From Branchiostoma floridae (taxonomy: Eukaryota; Chordata; Leptocardii; Amphioxiformes; Branchiostomatidae), in NCBI RefSeq assembly GCF_000003815.2, contig NC_049985.1, forward strand, positions 4,864,234-4,928,233: DNA of 64,000 nt. Reading direction: 5' to 3'. The translations under genes and the position numbers were made by a program. Each line of letters begins with the position of its first letter. Within the stretch, counting starts at the first letter, position 1. Below are positions 13,607 to 60,945 of the stretch, piece by piece. The notes under the pieces are model-generated. The model did not search any database, was not told where the DNA came from, and was given only the letters and a program-made list of their open reading frames with translations.

Positions 13607-16336
13607 GTTGTGCATTTACTCAATATACGTAATTTGGCATTCACAGAAAAGGACATTCAGAAAAGTAGGTTAAAAAGTTACTTACAGAAAATGGCAAAGG
13701 AAGCTTTGGGGACAGTGCAACCAACAACAGGTTTGTGTCCAGCGGAAATGTGGAATGCCGCCTTCTGGCTAGTAACTTTACCTATCCAAAATACCAACTC
13801 AACCACATTCCAACATGATTTTTGGACTACCAGGTATTCATGTCACATGATGTAAAGAAAAAAAGGATACAAAAAATAATAGCTTAATCTACCACTCAAA
13901 TGTCACAACCATAGCATGCACAGAACATGTCAGATATCAGAAGTTCTGCTGCTGTACAAACGAAAGCTGCTAGGGGGCCAATAACTGAATCATTTCTTCA
14001 TTTTGCCTCGTAACCATCACACTAAATACAATAAAGATCTATCATCAACTTCTCTAGTTATGTTGTTCCCAAGCACACAGTCAAGAAAAAATATTACCTT
14101 CTTGGCAAAGTTAAGTTCTTTTAGTGACTTCTTCTAATACAATGTTGGGTCAGAGTGAGACACTTGGGTATAAGATTATATACGAACTGAGTAAGTTACA
14201 ATTATAGGGGTAAATAAACTTACAATGCAAATGATCCAGAAAAACTGGACACTTGACAGGATGCTAATTTTTACAGGTAACTTTATGGAAATGACCAATT
14301 ACTGCTTCATCATCATTTTTTCAATTAGCTTGGGTGGGGCACCCCTGTAGAATGGAAACAATAGTAGCAAGAACAGGTGTCTACAATGTATATGAAGAAT
14401 TAAGCACATGCGGCCCTTAAAAATTGGGAGGGATGGAAAATTAGCGCAGTGTTCAAGTGCTCAGTTAAAACCAATAGACATTCAGACAAATAGAGTACAA
14501 AAAAACGTTGTTCTTTTCAGACAAGGCTTTTTACCATTTACAGGATAATCACCTGTATGAGTGTCACTCGACACTGGCTTTTACAGGTAAGAATACTGAG
14601 ATGTTTACAAAACTGATAAGAATTGTTTGGGCTTCAAAACTGGTGCCTGCTCCCATGCAGAATTCCCTTTCCTGACAGGATGGGGAGGACAGAGCTTTGT
14701 AAATCTCAGAGGATAATGATGGCAGGAAGTTGATTATCCAAGACATGTTTGTAGTGATTGCACTCATCCAAAGAAGGAATTTTGCCTGGTCATGTTGATA
14801 GTAGCTTATCTGAAAGCTAGATCCACATCATTATCTATGCTAATTTGAATCCCTACTCCTCTACATTTCAATGATAATGTGAAGGGAGAGATAAAACAGG
14901 TCATGCCACAATTTTTAATAGCTCAGACAACTTCTTGCAGATGCATAGGAAAGACAACGGTTTAATGAGTTTGAGTGTGGTAATTGAGTATTGTCCTCTC
15001 CAGTTTTATGGTAATACTCTGGATAGTCTGAACACCCTGAGGAAAAGTCCACATTTAATCACAATCATTACAAAAATATATTCCTAAATTTTTTAACATT
15101 AAAATCATGATTTGACTTTTACAATGTACCATGATGTTTAGTATGTACCCGGTAGAAACAATTAGTTAGAAAATAACAGCTATTCTTAAAAATGTAAAAA
15201 TCATTGGTTCTTGTTGACTTTTCGCTCTGTCAAGGCTTCTTAAGGATGGTAGTTAAGTGGGCAACTGTCTTTGGAAAAGAATGCAGACGATTGTGTATTG
15301 TGTAAAGTACAGCACATTTAGCACAAGTACAAATGTCTAATGGCTAAAGCCTAGCTGGCAGCCCACAGAAAAGGGTTATTGACTGGTTAAACAGCATACC
15401 ACACAACAAAGGACCTTCTTTTAACCATTCACTCAACTTATTCTTTCTAGTCTAAAGGGTAAATACGGGCCCAAAAAGTTGAGCACTGTTGAAAAGCAGT
15501 TACGTCACCGTTGGACCATTTTTTCATGACATAGTGCTCTGATAACATTATGGAAATGCACAGTGCAGGTCTGTCAAAGAAACCATTTTCTAAAAATGTA
15601 GACCAGGGTCATGCATGGAAAATGACATTAGCCAAAAATAGAGCAATTTTGCCTTAAAGCAGTAGCACAAGACATTTCACTGGGCAGGTGTGTGGTGTCA
15701 AAGACCTAGGTCCCCAAATTCACTATATTTGGGCATTAAAATTCAACTACTAACCCAGTTTTTCAACACCAAACCTACTAGGGTCCCTCAACCATAGATT
15801 AGGTACAGTAAAAAAAAACATGTCTTTCGGGCACTTAATTTGAAGGGACATTTCTGAGGGCGACATGGTGTTCATGCTCAATGACAGCCCACCCATTTTA
15901 GGAACGTTGCACTGAAATGGGCCACACTATAATATGCAACCCACATACCATGATTTGATTTCATTGCCGGCCAATCTGTTTTATATTCCAATTGCAGACA
16001 AAGAAGAGTCAACTGTAACATGCTTCTTCATGCTTATATAGAAATGTGTTGAAACCAATTCAATTATGGGATTGAATTGCTAAGCTAAATTGAACATAAT
16101 CTTTGGATCCTGTAAGGAAAATCCAATGACATCACACAAAGCCCCTTGCATAGTCTACAGAAAACACTGCCACATGCTGACACAATACACCTGTCTTTCA
16201 CAATGTTCCACGCTCCAAATCAAAGAGTGTCTGCGATGAATAAAGATTTCGGCATTGTCTTCTTCCTTCCTAAGCTCTACTACGTTGTTGAATTGTCACA
16301 GACAAAGTAAGTTAGCGAGCGAATAACAATATGTAC

Positions 16337-16405
16337 CTGGAATGGGGAAGTATTGTCGCGACACTGTGCTCTTGTCCTCGGCTGTGTTCCTCTTGGCAGC
16401 TTGGA
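16337..16405 (-). ncRNA. TMSB: proposed noncoding first exon (5'UTR) of beta-thymosin
   Basis: On the minus strand the sequence ends CCCCATTCCAG/GTACAT, a usable donor at 16336. It lies about 30 bp downstream of a TATA-like box. It contains no ATG in a good context and no family-like frame. Linking it to the coding exon at 6505 is inference from strand, order and promoter type. It is a 5'UTR exon, listed under this type for lack of a better one. Confidence 0.45.
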
Positions 16406-16426
16406 GCAGAACTGACAAAGCCACTG

Positions 16427-16491
16427 TTTTATGGAGTAGAAAATGACGTACACCCATGCCCATATTTGGAAGCTCCCCCAAATGGACCAAT
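16427..16491 (-). promoter_or_regulatory. TMSB: CCAAT / CArG / TATA promoter, probably of beta-thymosin
   Basis: Read on the minus strand from upstream: an inverted CCAAT box (ATTGG, 16491-16487), an exact CArG box CCAAATATGG (16469-16460), a CRE-like TACGTCA (16450-16444) and a TATA-like ATAAAA (16432-16427). CArG boxes bind serum response factor. Actin-cytoskeleton genes, beta-thymosin among them, are established MRTF-SRF targets. The order and spacing fit a start site near 16400. Confidence 0.6.
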
Positions 16492-18720
16492 CAGAGCCCA
16501 GAGGTGCCAAAGACAAATTGTCTGGGTAAAAGGAAAAGGGTGGGGAAGGGGAGTATGGTGCTATCAGACAAGAATTTTCAGTCTGCAGCTGGCCTAGTGT
16601 CAGATTTCCCCAAGATATTCAGCTATATCTTCTTTGGGATTTCCTGAGTCATTGGTTGGGATATATTTCCTACTTGTAGATGGTAATAACAGCATTTGCG
16701 ATATATCAATACGAGTATTGAACGTTACAGCATAAAAGTGACATCAGCCATGGCTACAAGGGGTTTTTAGATTATATATAATTACACAGACGTGTATCAA
16801 ACCTACCAGATCAAGGCCTTGATAATGCATATGCATAAGACTTTTCAAGTACTACTAGTAAGTAATATGGGACTGATAGCATTTATTTTGTTAAAAATAA
16901 ATATAAAATATAAAATATGTGACATTACAGCTAACATGAATATACAATGAATGGATGCGCTATTTGCATGTCTGAGTCACCGCATGCAAAACGTCACACA
17001 GAAGGCTTTGCTGCTACGGTACCATAAAGCCCCCTTACGATAAACATTTTATCAACACTTACTCATACTGAATCATTCAACAACACGTACAGGACTTTTT
17101 TCCATCTATGATAATAAATTTTTGCAGCTTCATGACAACATTTGTCCCAGATTTGGTTATCTAAATAAAGTTGGGTGTACATGTATGTCATTACATTGGA
17201 TCATACTGCTTATCAATAGAGCGTATGCCAGTTCTAGAAAAAGAACCCCCCGCGAAAGGGCTGTTCTAATGAAAACCTTGGCCCTTTAAAAAAAAAAATA
17301 TGGGAGAGCTTGAGTATTTTTACACTGTATATTTTACAGAGCCAGTTGTTCAAGTATCAGATCAAACCTCTGAATGTTGACAATTGGGATTGAAAAAATA
17401 CATATTTACAACAGTACAATAGCTACAGTATCTTAATTAAGATACAAATCAAAGTTGCACAAAACTTCAGTATAACAAATTATGAAAAATATGACAGAAG
17501 TCAAAACTTCAGTATAGGACTATGACTGTAAATATTAATTTTCATTATCAATTGGCTGTATCATGTTACATTCAGTTTGTAAAAAAAAAAAGCCCCCAAA
17601 AAAATGTCACACAGAATTTTACAATTTGTGGTTCATTAAAAAAAACCAGAACCGATGAAATAAACTGTTGCCTTGTTTGTGACAAAATCAATGTCACCCA
17701 GAAGTATGAGACATCACAATCATCATGTTTTCATTTGACAGAATTAGTTCATGTTCTCTTGACAGCTGCATTACCACATTACTGACTCATGGGTCAATGG
17801 TATAAAACCATGTGAGGAAGCATGAAGGTCTTAAGCTGCAAAGCAGGGACACAGTTGTCAGGAAGACAACTCATGCTCAATATAGGGCGTAAATAAATGC
17901 AGGTATCGTTTTGTGTTTGTGTGTGCCTCAGGGTTCGACAAGTCTATAGGGAACCATCCTTCAAAGACTGGAATGATTAGAACCCTGTTGTTCCTTCCTC
18001 ACCCAGTCACTGACACCTGAAGCATGTCCCACAAAACTACTCATGATGACCCCATTGGATGTTGCAAAATTTATAGTTCATATGATCAACATAGCCATTG
18101 GGAAGACAGTAGGAGGAAAATATTGACATACTGCAACTGATCAGTTGGATCAATGGAATAAGAACAACAGGGAAGTCGCATCAGTCCTAGGATGTCCCCT
18201 GGTGGATGGGATAGGTACTGCATGAAATGAGGCACTTTCAATAATATGTCATTAATATTACAATCTTCCTTCATACATCTGCCTGGAGATATTGACACCC
18301 CCTAAATTCAAAGTGCTTTGTACATTATCTTGGACTAAACAGGTTGATAATGGGAGGATCCCAATTTTTTTCAAAATAAATAAAGGAGGGTCGAAATCTC
18401 CTTTTTGACCAGCATTTGGCAACAAATAGATGGAGACTAGTTATAACCTTCTTCTGCTGCCTAACCCCATAACAAACACAGTTGGTGCCACATGGCTACC
18501 TTACCTCAAGCACCTATAAAAAACTTTAAAGTTACAAACTTATCCAAGGACTTTACCTGAATCTACCTGAATTGAAGAGACCAGTGCTGTGAGGCTGTGA
18601 TTCTACCACCTTAGGCACCAGAATCAAGTCCTCTGAAGGCCTCTAAAATGTAGGCCGAGTTGTTACAGTTACTTTCCAATATCAGGGAACAAGAGCCCAC
18701 AAACTACAAAAGAGCTCTTC
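16492..18720. other. intergenic region between the divergent thymosin and OGT promoters
   Basis: AT-rich with A-runs (17287-17298, 17580-17591) and no exon recognised on either strand. It lies between the proposed thymosin start near 16400 and the OGT upstream element cluster at 18733. Confidence 0.5.
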
Positions 18721-18732
18721 AAGTTTAATTAT

Positions 18733-18800
18733 TTTCGCGGGAAAAAGTCACGATGTCATGACGTCACCTACGTCATCTGGCCTCACGTAGGTCACGTGAC
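18733..18800 (+). promoter_or_regulatory. OGT: E2F-CRE-E-box cluster upstream of OGT
   Basis: TTTCGCGGGAAA (18733-18744) is an E2F-type site. TGACGTCA (18759-18766) is the full palindromic CRE. GTCACGTGAC (18791-18800) is a full E-box of the USF/MYC/TFE (CLEAR-like) type. The stretches 18759-18775 and 18783-18799 are near-identical mirror arms around 7 bases. The cluster sits 550-620 bp before the OGT start codon. Whether it is core promoter or proximal enhancer is not visible. Confidence 0.55.
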
Positions 18801-19349
18801 TTTCCTTCTCTTCCTCCGAACTCGTCCTTTGGCAAACGAACTGCCGGTTTTACCCGAATATTCAAACATGTTCTCACGCAGAGGAACTTCTTGCTACTCC
18901 ACAGATTCTAGGATAAAAGAAGATTGGTATAATTCTAAAAATACTGAATAATAAAGCACGATAAATTTGCATAATAATGAACAAATAGCCCCTAAAAATG
19001 GATACTCCGAAGCTAGCGAGCAAGGGCGATTAGCATCATCACAATTCATGATGTCCTATATCCATCCGCGTAATCTAATTTGTTCCTCAATATTTAAGAT
19101 TAAAGGGTAGCTTTGTGAGTTTTAGTATCAAAGTAAATACATACGTATACATACGAATATTCTAAATAGGATTTTACGGATTTGTACTGAGAAAACCCAT
19201 ATTTTGCCGAAATAGACCTACTTTTCGTGCGGACTTATTTATGCTAAGCAGCGTACAACAGCCGGCTGTGTTGTGTTCTACCTTCTCTAGAGTTCAGGCC
19301 GGTGGGCAGAGTCTGGACGACACAATTTCACACGTTTTCAGCCCAAAAT

Positions 19350-50912
<31,563 letters not shown>

Positions 50913-52065
50913 GTTAGCCTAGGACTTTTTTGTTTTGACGTTTTCATGTTGGAAACTAGTCGGAGAAAAAGATGACTGGGAAATTACCATAAAACAGCAG
51001 CCAGAATATCATTTGGTAGGAAGCTTTTATGCCAGATCTAACTATAACCGGCTTATGCTGCAAACATGAAACGTAGTTGAGGCATAGTAGCTCAAGACTC
51101 ATTCCAACACAAATGTGGTACTGAATACTCTAACCAAGACTGATACTGACAGCTGTATCATTGTGAGCTTTGCTGTACATCATAGTATACTCTTAATCCC
51201 ATCGTTGAAACCTGCAGTTAACGACAGTAAGGAACAGAAAACAACAACTTAATCGCTGGTTGATATCTGGTTAATTGCAACAATACCTGATTAATCACAA
51301 CAACTTGAGAATAGTGCAGCCATTCCGACGCTTCTGCACCATGGAAAGAATCGTTGTACAATCCGTGTTGTGTCGTTTTGTTGTTGTTGATGTGAAGAGT
51401 TATGGATATACGTTACAATCCTGGTGTCAGAAGTAACAGGAACAATACCAATTGGCGCTACAACCGATTCTAAGCTTTCAGTGTTCCTAACAATGCTCTA
51501 TCTCTCTCACTGTAGAGCCTACGTGTTAGATATGTATTTATCCTGGTGACTAGTTTGGTCGGGGTATTTTCTACAGGTTTTCAAGGGTGCATGTTAAAAG
51601 GAAAGAAGTATTGTGAAAACGTAGGTTCTGTTGGACACAGTTGAGCATAGCATAAGTGTAAGGCCATCCGATGTTGACCTCTAAGTGTGATTCTATTGTA
51701 GTTGCCATTGTGTATTGCCGTAGGTCGATGCCAGCTTCTTGCTTTATTACATAACGTTATTGCAGTATAATGTAAATACATACAGATGTTATGGATACTG
51801 TTCCCGAATAGTAGTGCTTAATGGCATGTAAGAATTAAGCACAGCGGCATATAGGTTTGTTTCCCAGTAGTTTGTACAGGTAGGTCAGGAAAAAAAAAAC
51901 GAAAGAAGCAAGGGTACCAATTTTTGCCCATAACTGTAAATTATTTTGAAGATCATTTATTTCAATTTTTTGTGTTCCTCTGCTCCTAATATTTTATTCA
52001 TGTGTCCCATTGTTGTCTGTTAACTTTTTTGCTGCAAATAAACGGCATGGAGCACTGCAAATGAC
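50913..52065 (+). other. OGT: OGT 3'UTR
   Basis: About 1.15 kb from the stop codon to just past the AATAAA at 52037. AT-rich, with no other exon signals. Confidence 0.7.
52037..52042 (+). terminator. OGT: OGT poly(A) signal AATAAA
   Basis: A canonical AATAAA, followed within 30-60 bases by a GT/T-rich stretch (TGTGTCCGACTGTTGACTG and onward). It is the first convincing signal after the OGT stop. Confidence 0.75.
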
Positions 52066-53476
52066 AATACATGTGTCCGACTGTTGACTGTTTGTTCTGT
52101 TGTAAAAAAAAAAAGCATTAGCACAGGTCTACAACTTGCACATTGCAAGGCACTGGCATTAGCTTTGGCTCAAAGTCCAATTTGATTTGCAAGCAGATCC
52201 TACAGTAGCATAAGATAATGTCAAAAGCTGACAGAGGAGTGAAGCCAGCCTAGGAGTGTGTTTGGCTACTAGAGTGGCTGATGACTCCCTTTGGCCAGCT
52301 TTGATACTATCTAATGCCACTGGTAAATCTGCCTGGAGATAATGTGATAATGGGAAAGTATTAGTAAATGCATGGCAGACTGCTGGTATGATATACATGT
52401 ATGGTAATGCAAAACACTGCCATAAGTTGTGTTTGAAAGGTGACATAGATTTAGGGAACCTAGGAATACAGAAGTTTTGAATGCAAAAATGGAACATAGA
52501 CATTCTCTGTACAACAAAGTTTAAAATGGTAATGAGAAACACAGTCAGCTTTTTATGATTTACTTATTATGCCAAAAAAGTCATTGGATTGCATGAAAGG
52601 TCCCATTTAGCAACAGTATCAGTCACAAGATCTATCTATTACTCAAAAATTATGACCAGGACATAGCACATCAAGAACACGAGATATCAAAACCAGAGGT
52701 TGAACCACAGTACCGTAGAAAGCCACTAGGAGGCCCATTATCGACTCACGTTTTCATTACCCACCTATCAAATACAAGGTACAATGATTAACCCATAGCT
52801 TCTTCCACATGCTATCCACAAAGAAGCAAATGACACCAAAACAAAACGTATAACCTAGGGGAAGATAAAAGAATGCCAATTCTCGAAAGGCTATACATCA
52901 AAACTACTCATTTCAAGGCAAGTAGGAATGGTCTCCTCTTTGTTATTTTGTTGTTTTTGTGGATAAAAACGCTTTGAATTTAGTCTGAGTACCATCCTTT
53001 GTTGTGATCGTGATTACCAAGCGAAAGTACTTCAAGTGTTGGAAACACTAGAAAGGGTCTATCACTGAATTCATATTGATCCTTTGTAGCAAGCTTATCC
53101 TAACAACTTGTGGACTCTGCTGCCTGTTTCAAATGTTCTGGTTTGAACTACTAGCAAGGTCAAGTGTATCCTGTTAGGTATTCAATGTGAAGGACTTTCC
53201 TACATGTTTTTTTAACCTTGCTGTATGAACTAGACAGAGTCAGTGCAATCGTTTTGTTTACGGTCATCCATTGCTGCAAATGTTTTTCCGTGATTACACT
53301 GACTTGTCTAGTCCATATATCACCGATAGTATTTGTTTCATTTTGCACTGATGAAGGCGACAGACGGTCATCGAAATGTTTACTGAAGAATTAAAAGAAG
53401 GTCGTGTAATGAAGAAGACTTTGTTCAATCGATCTACCAACCTGATAAACTATTTATAGAAGGCTGACAACTGTTA

Positions 53477-54056
53477 CGAGGGGCGTGCAATAAGTAATGG
53501 TTCCCACTCCCACTTCCAGTTGTCTGATCTAAATGAAATTTTGTATGTGTAATAATTCATATCTCTATGGGTTATGTTGCAAAAGACAGCTCTGAACTAA
53601 TTGTGGTTTCTGATTTACTGGTGTTTGAACTTAGTCAGGTGCGAAATGGACCAGGTGTGAAATGGAACCAGTTGAGTGTCGCGCAGTGATCCGGTTTTTG
53701 TATTTGAAAGAACGCACACCAAAGAAGACTTTTGATGAAATAAATGAAACTTATGGTGATGATGCCCCATCATATGACCTTGTAAAACGCTGGCATCCTG
53801 AATTCAAACGTGGCTGGAAGTCTGTGGAAACAGCTCCCAGACCTGGTCGTCCCTCTTGTGCCATTGATGAGGCATCAGTTGGAGGACCAACCTGGGGTGT
53901 CCTACAAAATCGGTGTCCAGAGCTGCATCAAACGATGGGAGAAATGCATAACTCTGGGTGATTCCTATGAAGAGAAAGACTAATAACTGTGCCAAGTTTC
54001 ATTAATCTCCTGCTATGGGAAATGGGTCAGGACCATTACTAATTGCACGCCCCTCG
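53477..54056 (+). mobile_element. internally deleted mariner-type transposon with both ends intact
   Basis: Terminal inverted repeats begin CGAGGGGCGTGCAATAAGTA on the left and CGAGGGGCGTGCAATTAGTA (reverse complement) on the right. They match to about 26 bp with one mismatch. TA flanks both ends (53475-53476, 54057-54058). At 580 bp it is less than half the usual 1.3 kb. Between the repeats lie only the first and last parts of a transposase gene. Confidence 0.9.
53662..53983 (+). pseudogene. mariner transposase remnant (N-terminal HTH plus C-terminal tail)
   Basis: From the ATG at 53662 the first about 70 residues (MEPVECRAVIRFLYLKERTP and onward) fit the mariner/SETMAR-type DNA-binding domain, ending in the RPGRP hinge. 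Near 53870 the frame jumps: from 53918 another frame reads QSCIKRWEKCITLGDSYEEK and a stop at 53981, the typical mariner C-terminus. The whole catalytic core with its acidic triad is missing, so no active enzyme can be made. Confidence 0.85.
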
Positions 54057-54806
54057 TATCTCCAACAGGGTACAGTTCCATATCACTGGTTTGACAGTCT
54101 TCAACTCCAGACAAGATCTCTAAGTCACCAGTAGAACTTAAAAACATCTAATAAACACCGGTAGTATTGTTGTATTTAGATGGTCTTAGAACTTCGTGCT
54201 TGTGCAGTTGTCTGGTGGTAAACAGCAGAGTGTTTGACATACTGTCAAACTATTGATGAACCCAACCCCAACCCATTCTGATAATGCGCCACCTGCAAAC
54301 TTGTTTGTGTATGACTTTTCACTGGTGTTTTTGTTGACCACTGCGCTTTGGAAAAACCCGGATGCCAAAACGCTGTTAACACTGCTTTAACCTACTGGAC
54401 CTTTCTTCTTGGACGCTTGAGTTTCACAGTCGGCTTATGGATCAAAGGTGAAGTAGCGCTCAATGAACAATATAGGACAGATCAGACAGAGCAACAGAAG
54501 CCAGAGAATGGTCCTTAAGTACAGCCTTTTCACACCACCACTTTCACATGGCCTGGTTAAGGGAAAGGGCCTCTGAAGGCAGGTAGATGGTAAACACTTC
54601 AAACTGTGTCAAGTGATTTTAGCCTGAGGTAAAGGACTCTCTTCTTGCACTGTCGTTTTACTCCACCTAAAAGGAGTGCAAGTCTCACTCACCAAACAGT
54701 TGCCGTAATTTTTATGTTTTCCCAAAGGGGAAAATATATTGTTTTTGCTGGTGTGTCATTTTCTGTCTTCTTCCTAGCAGTAAAGGTTTACGGAAAAGGC
54801 TGGACT

Positions 54807-54870
54807 GGGTATCTGAGTGGCCTGATGTGATAGCCAGTCCAGACTGTCACGTCAGGCTACTCTGATACCC
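54807..54870. repeat. 24-bp stem-loop
   Basis: The arms at 54807-54830 (GGGTATCTGAGTGGCCTGAT and onward) and 54847-54870 match in reverse complement at 21 of 24 positions, around a 16-base centre. Probably a small MITE relic. Confidence 0.55.
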
Positions 54871-55563
54871 CCATTTATAGCTCTAATTCTCTTTTTGCAC
54901 TCGCACAGACGCACACACTACTTTGGGGTGAGCCTAATGGTATAGTATTGTATGCAAGTAGCTTTACACCAGGCTAGAGGGAAAACATTCTGCATTTTGC
55001 AATGATGTTGCAATGATGTTACTCATGGTTGTTTGCTGTTGAAAATGTACTTTCATAAAAAATGACACATTCAACCAAGAAAATCAACAACATGGGCTCC
55101 CAAACAACAAGTGGCGATGGAAAAACAATTTAAGCTGGAGACGGCCCTGGTTGTTTGTACAAGACGCACTACTAGTATGTCATAATTATTGTTGTTAAAC
55201 ATAGTCAGAAAATGCTGTATTGTGGTGTCAATAAATGCCTGATATACAGTGTAAACTTTATGTGGGAGAATTAAAAATTTTATGGACTGCAATTATATCA
55301 GTTGTAGTAAAAATGGTGACCTTGCAGGAAACTAACAACGTGCCAGTTTGAAATTTACATGACTTTATTAAATTTCAAATGTAACACACCATACATGGCC
55401 TCATCGTGTGACTTTTACCCAATCTTCTTGTCCAACGTGAGAAAACCTGCCCCATATCCCTACCATGAATATTAGACTCTGTCAACTTTGCTAAATTCAA
55501 CGTGAAAACAAACATTTGGTACATAGTAAAACTTCAATCAACATGAGACACAATATCATCATA

Positions 55564-55743
55564 CAGTAAAACCTGTACAAGTGACCACCTCTACATAAGG
55601 ACCACCGCCAATGTGAACACTTTATGTGGTGGTCCCTTATAATAGGTTAGATATTTTTTCCCATTGACACAATATTCTCTACATTGACCACCTGTCCACA
55701 TTAACTAGATTTTATCTGTGTTGTTAGTGGTCAGGTTTGACTG
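55564..55743. mobile_element. Tigger/pogo-like MITE, 180 bp
   Basis: Inverted ends CAGTAAAACCTG and the reverse complement of CAGGTTTGACTG, flanked by TA on both sides (55562-55563, 55744-55745). Inside are GACCACC and GGTGGTCC words typical of such elements. Partial relatives lie at 41964 and 48833. Confidence 0.75.
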
Positions 55744-57051
55744 TATTACATTCCTATCAAAATGATAAAAGTACATTTGTACTCAATAGTACACATCCCA
55801 CAAGGATATGCTTTAATTCTATATTACAACATTCCAAATTGATATTGAGGTAACAGATATAGTATTTCATATTTACTCTTATGTCATAGGGTATTAATTA
55901 CAGAACAATTATTACATTAAAGAGGTAACAAATTCATCTCACTGAACTGGTGAGGTACACGAGTAAGATATAGCCAAACATAGTAACATTTATTTTCTCG
56001 TTGTTTATAAGACAACAGTTCCTGTTATCATTTTAGACAGAGCTAAAAAGGTTAAAGATGATCCCTCTTTTGAGCTTCTCCCTACTGCCTAAAAATGTGA
56101 CCAATACAAAATTGGTACCAAGAAAAGCCTCAAACATTTAATACATGGTTAAAAATATGTCTAATGACTCTAACTACAAAAAAATGGATGAGTTATCTAA
56201 GTAAAGGAAAAACAAAACGGAAAAAGCAATATTTGCTATTACATGTATTTCAAAACCACTGAGGAAAATTCAGCTGAATACAATTTGAACTTGCCTCTTA
56301 CAAAGAGAGAAATGTTTCACTACAAATTCATTAGAGGAAACAGTGATACAGTGGCAGCTCAGTATACTGAAGTTCAATTACATTTGTAGTTAACTGTTTG
56401 AATCTCTTCCACACCACCGTTCACTTTGTGATGAAACAATCCATTCAACAAGTGTGGCCAAAACATAGCTAGAATAATTACCCTTCACAGAAAGAATCAA
56501 AATGCTATCAGACCTCATGTATTTAGAATAAATCAAACTTTAAAATTAATGAAGACACTAGACAAGTATTTTGTGGCCATAATTCTGTTACAAAGAATAA
56601 TGCAGAAAGGGTTGTGAAAATGAGAAAAGGAAAATATATTAGCCATTCAGAAGGAAAGTTGACGAAAAATACAGATCAACTGAAGGCAAAACAAATTGCA
56701 CAAAAAATGACCTGAGAAATTGAGAAATAAATAAGAACACTTTTACACATAAGTTTATACATCTTTCACTGTTTATACATCTTGCAACTGGAGCAGAAAA
56801 GTGTAGTGATGACACGACAGAAGAATTTGCAACTACATGTATGCAATTTTCATTTCAAAGATGTTTTTAAAAAGTGCTCTATTCTAAAAGCTAAAATTAC
56901 AAACATTGCAGTTTGGTTTTAATCTTGTCCTTCGGCTGTTTTCATCTCGGAAGGCAGTCAACAGCTTCAGCCAGTCAGATAAATTATATACATGTACGTC
57001 ACAAGATAGGACAATACCTGAACATCATTTGGCAGTTTTCAGTAAGAGTAC

Positions 57052-57057
57052 TTTATT
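57052..57057 (-). terminator. PCYT2: candidate proximal poly(A) signal of PCYT2
   Basis: TTTATT on the plus strand, so AATAAA on the minus strand, about 180 bp after the stop. It is followed on the minus strand by moderately GT-rich sequence. A distal alternative is at 55369-55364. Confidence 0.4.
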
Positions 57058-57236
57058 TCCTACAAATGTAGATTGTCATTGAAACATTGAGTGTAGATGT
57101 GCAGGAATTTGGTCGAAATGTGTCCATCTGCTATTCACTGTTAGAACACAACTTGACATTAAAGATGACGACATAAAACTCTTTTCAAAGGTAAAACATG
57201 GCCACCAATGTCTTTCATCAGAGAGATATCAATCGT

Positions 57237-60890
<3,654 letters not shown>

Positions 60891-60945
60891 CTATCGGACG
60901 TTTCTCGCGCCACGAGTGACCTTCTGACCCCACTGAGTCATACAG

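Larger units (their letters stand above)
6506..16336 (-). other. proposed long first intron of beta-thymosin
   Basis: Between the acceptor at 6506 and the proposed donor at 16336 I see no coding exon. Contents: a dispersed copy of the 162-bp repeat near 6680, a 223-bp direct duplication at 7320-7742, a 140-bp duplication at 10595-10848, a short inverted-repeat element at 13264-13422 and a (TA)n tract at 13555-13601. The rest is AT-rich sequence. The extent depends on the promoter call at about 16400. Confidence 0.45.
52066..55330. other. intergenic region between convergent OGT and PCYT2
   Basis: No cellular exon was recognised. It holds the deleted mariner (53477-54056) and a stem-loop at 54807-54870. 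Small open frames elsewhere have no family resemblance. Confidence 0.6.
55331..57236 (-). other. proposed 3'UTR / downstream region of PCYT2
   Basis: Minus-strand AATAAA words occur at 57057-57052 (180 bp past the stop), 55995-55990 and 55369-55364. I cannot tell which is used. The Tigger-like MITE at 55564 would lie inside the longest version. No other exon is seen. Confidence 0.4.

Noticed and set aside
18791-18800. Carbohydrate response element (two E-boxes 5 bp apart)
   Set aside because: The neighbouring half-site is CACGTA and the gap is 3 bp, so the spacing rule is not met; only a single full E-box is claimed.
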